16,165 nt of DNA. It comes from DASQPJ01 sp036268355. Lineage in GTDB: Bacteria; Actinomycetota; Actinomycetes; Sporichthyales; Sporichthyaceae. The first letter of the stretch is position 1. The number at the start of each line of letters is the position of its first letter. The notes below the pieces were generated by a model. That model saw only the letters and a list, made by a program, of their open reading frames with translations, was not told the origin of the DNA and made no database searches. The translations under genes were made by a program, and so were the position numbers. This document shows positions 13,554 through 16,165 of the stretch, one piece after another. The stretch is from positions 1 to 16,165 of the forward strand of contig DATAUG010000219.1 of NCBI GenBank assembly GCA_036268355.1. Reading direction: 5' to 3'.

Positions 13554-14360
13554 TCAGTCCTGCTCACCCGAAGGCACCGGGGCCCCGTAGGCGATCATGA
13601 ACTGCAGGAACGACTCGCCCGAGGTCTCGTGGCAGAACGCCCGGTGGCCGCCCGCGGGCGTGGGTCCGCCCTGCTTCGTCCATCGGACCAGCGCGAGGGG
13701 TGTGCCGTCCGGCATGGCCCCGTACGAGCCGTCCCATTCCGAGGCCACGAAGGTGCTGTAGCGCTTGTCGTTGTGCAGCAACCCGGCGGCCTTCTGGATC
13801 TTCGACACCTGGTCGGGGCCGAGCGCCGCGCTGTCGTACCAGAGCACGGTCCACCCGGCGTTCAGGTTGGCCACCAGCCCCTCCATCGGGGGCCGGTCGG
13901 CCGCGGTGTAGAAGCCCGCGGCGTTGACCGCGACCGGTGCGGCCAGATGCGGACCGTAGCTCGGCGGGACCGTCGAGTAGCGGACCTTCGTACCCGGCGG
14001 TACGACCTCGTCCTGCGGCTGCGGACTGGCGCTGGGTGACACCGTCGGGTTCGGGGTCTGCCCGGGCGGTGTGACCTCGTCCTGGCCCGGCCCGTCGGTC
14101 GTCGGTTGCGGCATGCCGCAGGCGACGAACGGGGTCACGCCGATGTCCCGCAATGCCTTGACCGTCGGGTCGGTGCCGCCGCTGCCGTGGTGGTGGTTCT
14201 TCCAGATCACGCCTGCCGCGCCGAGGCCGACCACCACCGAGATGACGACCACGGCGCGCTCGATCTTCGCGATGCGGGCCGCCCTGGCCTTCTGGGCGGA
14301 AGTCTGCGCCACCTTCTCGGCCCGGCTGGGTTCGTTCGGGTCCTTCGGTCGTCTGGCCAC
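13554..14360 (-). CDS. DUF3105 membrane-anchored protein, divergent paralogue lacking the LEHG motif
   Basis: 268 aa from GTG 14360, with AGGA nine bases upstream. A basic, lysine- and arginine-rich cytoplasmic N-terminus (1-35) precedes one membrane segment (about 36-53). An extracellular DUF3105 domain follows: Cys81, a Pro-rich insert (84-118), YSTVPPSYGPH (128-138), GFYTAADRPP, LVANLNAGWTVLWYD (162-176), HRAFCHETSG (239-248, Cys243). The two cysteines could form a disulphide. The family motif NLEHG is NLNAG here, so Glu and His are lost compared with the paralogue immediately upstream, which may change or remove activity. The insert repeats QDEVTPPG / QDEVVPPG. It sits 29 bases after the paralogue's stop in the same operon. 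The molecular function of DUF3105 is not known to me. Confidence 0.9.
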   Translation of the reverse strand: MARRPKDPNEPSRAEKVAQTSAQKARAARIAKIERAVVVISVVVGLGAAGVIWKNHHHGSGGTDPTVKALRDIGVTPFVACGMPQPTTDGPGQDEVTPPGQTPNPTVSPSASPQPQDEVVPPGTKVRYSTVPPSYGPHLAAPVAVNAAGFYTAADRPPMEGLVANLNAGWTVLWYDSAALGPDQVSKIQKAAGLLHNDKRYSTFVASEWDGSYGAMPDGTPLALVRWTKQGGPTPAGGHRAFCHETSGESFLQFMIAYGAPVPSGEQD

Positions 14361-14389
14361 GGGGCGGTCCTAGCGCTGGAGGGGTGCGG

Positions 14390-15100
14390 TCATGGCGTAT
14401 TCGGCTCCGGCGAGTCGGTTGCCGGGTAGGTGTTCATGAACGTCACGATCGCGTCTCCGGAGGTCTGTCCACAGAACTCGCGGTAGCCGTGGCCGTCGGC
14501 CGCCCAGTGCGACAGCGCGATCGGCTTGCCCGTCGGGAACGCACCTCGGGAGGTGTCCCAGGGCGCGGCGATGAACTTCACGTACTTCCCCTTGCCGTGC
14601 AGCAGGCCCGCGAGGTCTTTCAGCGTCGACAGTTGACCGGCGTCGATCTTGGGGTCATACCAGACGACGGTGTATCCGTGCTCGAGGTTGTGAACCAACT
14701 GCTCGACCGGCGGGCTGTCGGATGCCGTGTAGAACCCGCGGCTGTTGACGGTGGCCGGAATCGAGAAGTGCCTGCCGGAACTGGGCGGCACGGTGGCGTA
14801 GTCGACGTGGACCCCGGCATCGACGTGCTGCTGGCCCCCGGTGGCCGTGTCGGTGATGACCGCGTCGCACATCGCCGCCGCCGTGGTCACCCCGATGTCT
14901 GCGGGTTCGCGGTTCCGCTGTTGGTTGCGGTGCACCACATGGACGACCGGGATCGCGATCAACCCGGCCACAATCACCACGCAGATCCCGCCCACCTGCA
15001 GGTTCCGTCGGCGTTCCGTCGCCCGGTGGGCCGCCTTGAGCTCCTCCGCGCGGGCGCGGCGTTCGGCCGCCGCGGCGCGGTCGCTCGTCTTCTTACCCAC
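14390..15100 (-). CDS. DUF3105 membrane-anchored protein, canonical copy
   Basis: 236 aa from GTG 15100, preceded by GGTGAG; GTG 15106 is an equally possible start two codons earlier. The highly charged N-terminal helix (1-33, rich in Arg, Glu, Lys and Ala) may be a short coiled coil. One membrane segment (about 36-55) leads to an extracellular DUF3105 domain with Cys78, YATVPPSSGRH (101-111), GFYTASDSPPVEQLVHNLEHGYTVVWYD, broken here as positions 122-149, and REFCGQTSG (207-215, Cys210). NLEHG (138-142) is intact, unlike the next gene. It is the first gene of the two-gene minus-strand operon and is divergent from the DNA glycosylase. Function unknown; the family is common in actinobacteria. 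Confidence 0.9.
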   Translation of the reverse strand: MGKKTSDRAAAAERRARAEELKAAHRATERRRNLQVGGICVVIVAGLIAIPVVHVVHRNQQRNREPADIGVTTAAAMCDAVITDTATGGQQHVDAGVHVDYATVPPSSGRHFSIPATVNSRGFYTASDSPPVEQLVHNLEHGYTVVWYDPKIDAGQLSTLKDLAGLLHGKGKYVKFIAAPWDTSRGAFPTGKPIALSHWAADGHGYREFCGQTSGDAIVTFMNTYPATDSPEPNTP

Positions 15101-15202
15101 GCTCACCCACGGTGCAGGCCGTCTCCATCCCGGGACGCTTGGATGTCCAACGGCGGAGTCTACGTAGGTGGGCCGGCCGGCGGGTGCGGCAGACTCGGTG
15201 GT
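15101..15202. promoter_or_regulatory. Divergent intergenic region between DUF3105 operon and DNA glycosylase
   Basis: A 102-bp gap between divergent starts. It includes the 8-bp palindrome CTACGTAG (15160-15167), which overlaps a minus-strand TAGACT (15162-15157) resembling a -10 element about 51 bases before the DUF3105 start. No matching -35 was found. The GC-rich stretch after it (15170-15190) shows no clear plus-strand promoter. Confidence 0.3.
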
Positions 15203-16126
15203 GTGTCGACGACTGCCGACGTCGATCGGCGATGGTGGCCGGGCCACGAACTGGATCTGGTGCGCACGTTGGGTGTGCTCCGCCGCGGCGCGGGCGACCC
15301 CTCGCACCGCGTCGACGAGTCGGGTGCGGTGTGGCGGGGCGTTTGCACACCGATCGGCCCCGGGACGCTGCGGCTGTCCGTCGACCGGACGGCGGGTGAG
15401 GTGACCGCGCAGGCCTGGGGCCCCGGGGCGGCATGGTTGGCCGAACACGCGCCGGCCATGTGCGGTGCCCTGGACGACCCGGCGGGCTTCGTGCCGCACC
15501 ATCCGGTGGTGGCGCAGGCCGCGGCGCGCCACCCCGGCTTCCGCATCGCGCGGGCCGAGCAGGTCATGGCGATCCTGGTACCGACGGTGCTGGAGCAGAA
15601 GACCACCGGCCGGCAGGCGAGGGCCTCCTGGCGTGAGTTGGTCGTCCAGTTCGGCGAGCCCGCGCCCGGCCCGGCGCCCGCGGGTCTGCGGGTGCCGCCG
15701 CCGGCCGCCGGATGGGCCCAGATCCCGTCCTGGACCTGGCACCGGTCCGGGGTCGAACCGGCCCGCTCCCGCACGATCATCGGTGCCGCACGCCATGCCG
15801 GTCGGCTGGAGGAGACCCTGGGTATGGACCCCGCGGCCGCGGACGCGCGACTGCAGGCGTTGCCCGGCATCGGTCCGTGGACCTCCGCCGAGGTTCGGCA
15901 ACGCGCGCACGGGGACCCGGACGCCGTGTCCGTGGGCGACTTCCACCTGCCGCACACGGTGGGTGTGGCGCTGACCGGGCACCGGGTCGACGACGCCGGG
16001 ATGCTGGAGTTGCTCGAGCCCTACGCCGGGCACCGCTACCGGGCCTGCGCGCTCATCGAGCTCTCCGGCGTCCGCTCACCCCGCTACGGGCCGCGGCTGA
16101 CGATCCAGGACCACCGCAGCCACTGA
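15203..16126 (+). CDS. DNA-3-methyladenine glycosylase II-like (AlkA family, HhH-GPD)
   Basis: 307 aa from GTG 15203; the open frame reaches much further upstream, but that part is antisense to a DUF3105 gene. The N-terminal beta-rich domain (about 1-95) resembles the AlkA N-domain. VLEQKTTGRQA (129-139) is the family's helical motif. The helix-hairpin-helix LPGIGPWTSAEV (220-231) binds the DNA backbone, and the proposed catalytic Asp246 sits in VGDFHLP (244-250), matching the Gly/Pro...Asp pattern. It removes alkylated purines to start base-excision repair. No strong ribosome site is seen. It is unrelated to glycan synthesis, but I recall actinobacterial AlkA-like genes near NDP-sugar pyrophosphorylase genes. 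The last codons lie inside a 19-bp tandem repeat. Confidence 0.93.
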   Translation: MSTTADVDRRWWPGHELDLVRTLGVLRRGAGDPSHRVDESGAVWRGVCTPIGPGTLRLSVDRTAGEVTAQAWGPGAAWLAEHAPAMCGALDDPAGFVPHHPVVAQAAARHPGFRIARAEQVMAILVPTVLEQKTTGRQARASWRELVVQFGEPAPGPAPAGLRVPPPAAGWAQIPSWTWHRSGVEPARSRTIIGAARHAGRLEETLGMDPAAADARLQALPGIGPWTSAEVRQRAHGDPDAVSVGDFHLPHTVGVALTGHRVDDAGMLELLEPYAGHRYRACALIELSGVRSPRYGPRLTIQDHRSH

Positions 16127-16165
16127 TCCCACCCGCAGCCACTGATCCCACCCGCAGCCACTGAT
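16115..16165 (+). repeat. 19-bp tandem repeat overlapping the glycosylase stop, running off the window
   Basis: cgcagccactgatcccacc repeats at 16115-16133 and 16134-16152, with 13 more identical bases at 16153-16165. The first unit supplies the glycosylase's last sense codons (Arg-Ser-His) and the TGA at 16124-16126. The array is cut by the window end, so its total copy number is unknown. Confidence 0.92.

Noticed and set aside
13453..13562. 10-base direct repeat CTCAGTCCTG flanking the convergent gap, as attachment sites
   Set aside because: Too short, no integrase or cargo between the copies, and only 100 bp apart.
14384..15202. Upstream part of the DNA glycosylase frame
   Set aside because: Antisense to the canonical DUF3105 gene; the AlkA-like domain starts after GTG 15203.

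Overview
The window is high-GC DNA with frequent GTG starts, strong G/C bias at third codon positions and actinobacterial families (TIGR03089, DUF3105, DUF5941 with a CDP-alcohol phosphotransferase). It most likely comes from the chromosome of an actinobacterium, possibly a Frankia/Sporichthya- or Streptomyces-like lineage. The lineage is an inference from gene families and neighbourhood only. No tRNA, rRNA, transposase, phage gene or CRISPR array was seen.

Region 1 (1 to about 9.7 kb) looks like a cell-surface phosphoglycopolymer locus. It holds UDP-glucose 6-dehydrogenase (minus), a divergent ExoA-like GT2 glycosyltransferase, and a LicC-like nucleotidyltransferase (minus, convergent with the GT2). 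A plus-strand series follows: a CDP-alcohol phosphotransferase, a GT4 glycosyltransferase overlapping it by ATGA, a TagG/Wzm-type ABC permease, a TagH/Wzt-type ATPase, and a three-part protein made of a nucleotidyltransferase-like domain, a CDP-alcohol phosphotransferase and DUF5941. Together they suggest that a phospho-alcohol is activated to a CDP-alcohol and transferred onto a lipid or glycan. GT2 and GT4 enzymes would extend the glycan, with UDP-glucuronate as a likely precursor, and the two-gene ABC exporter would move the product across the membrane. The exact polymer cannot be read from sequence.

Region 2 (9.7 to 11.2 kb) has a weakly supported secreted proline-rich small protein that runs tail-to-tail into a TIGR03089 gene (a short AMP-binding-fold fragment), then a divergent intergenic region with a strong dyad.

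Region 3 (11.2 to 16.1 kb) has a second GT4 glycosyltransferase closely followed by an NDP-sugar pyrophosphorylase (sugar-1-phosphate nucleotidyltransferase with a left-handed beta-helix tail). Convergent to these are two tandem membrane-anchored DUF3105 paralogues, and divergent from those is an AlkA-type DNA glycosylase at the right end.

Non-coding structure is unusually rich. A 59-bp tandem repeat at the left edge carries five GGTGACAC boxes at alternating 30/29-bp spacing. A 53-bp hairpin lies between convergent genes, a 13-bp inverted repeat spans a stop codon, and perfect 10- and 13-bp dyads lie around the TIGR03089 region. A 19-bp tandem repeat starts inside the last codons of the glycosylase and runs off the right edge. 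The best candidate for an undescribed system is the two-phosphotransferase, one-cytidylyltransferase ABC-export locus, in which one phosphotransferase has His in place of the last Asp of the family signature.
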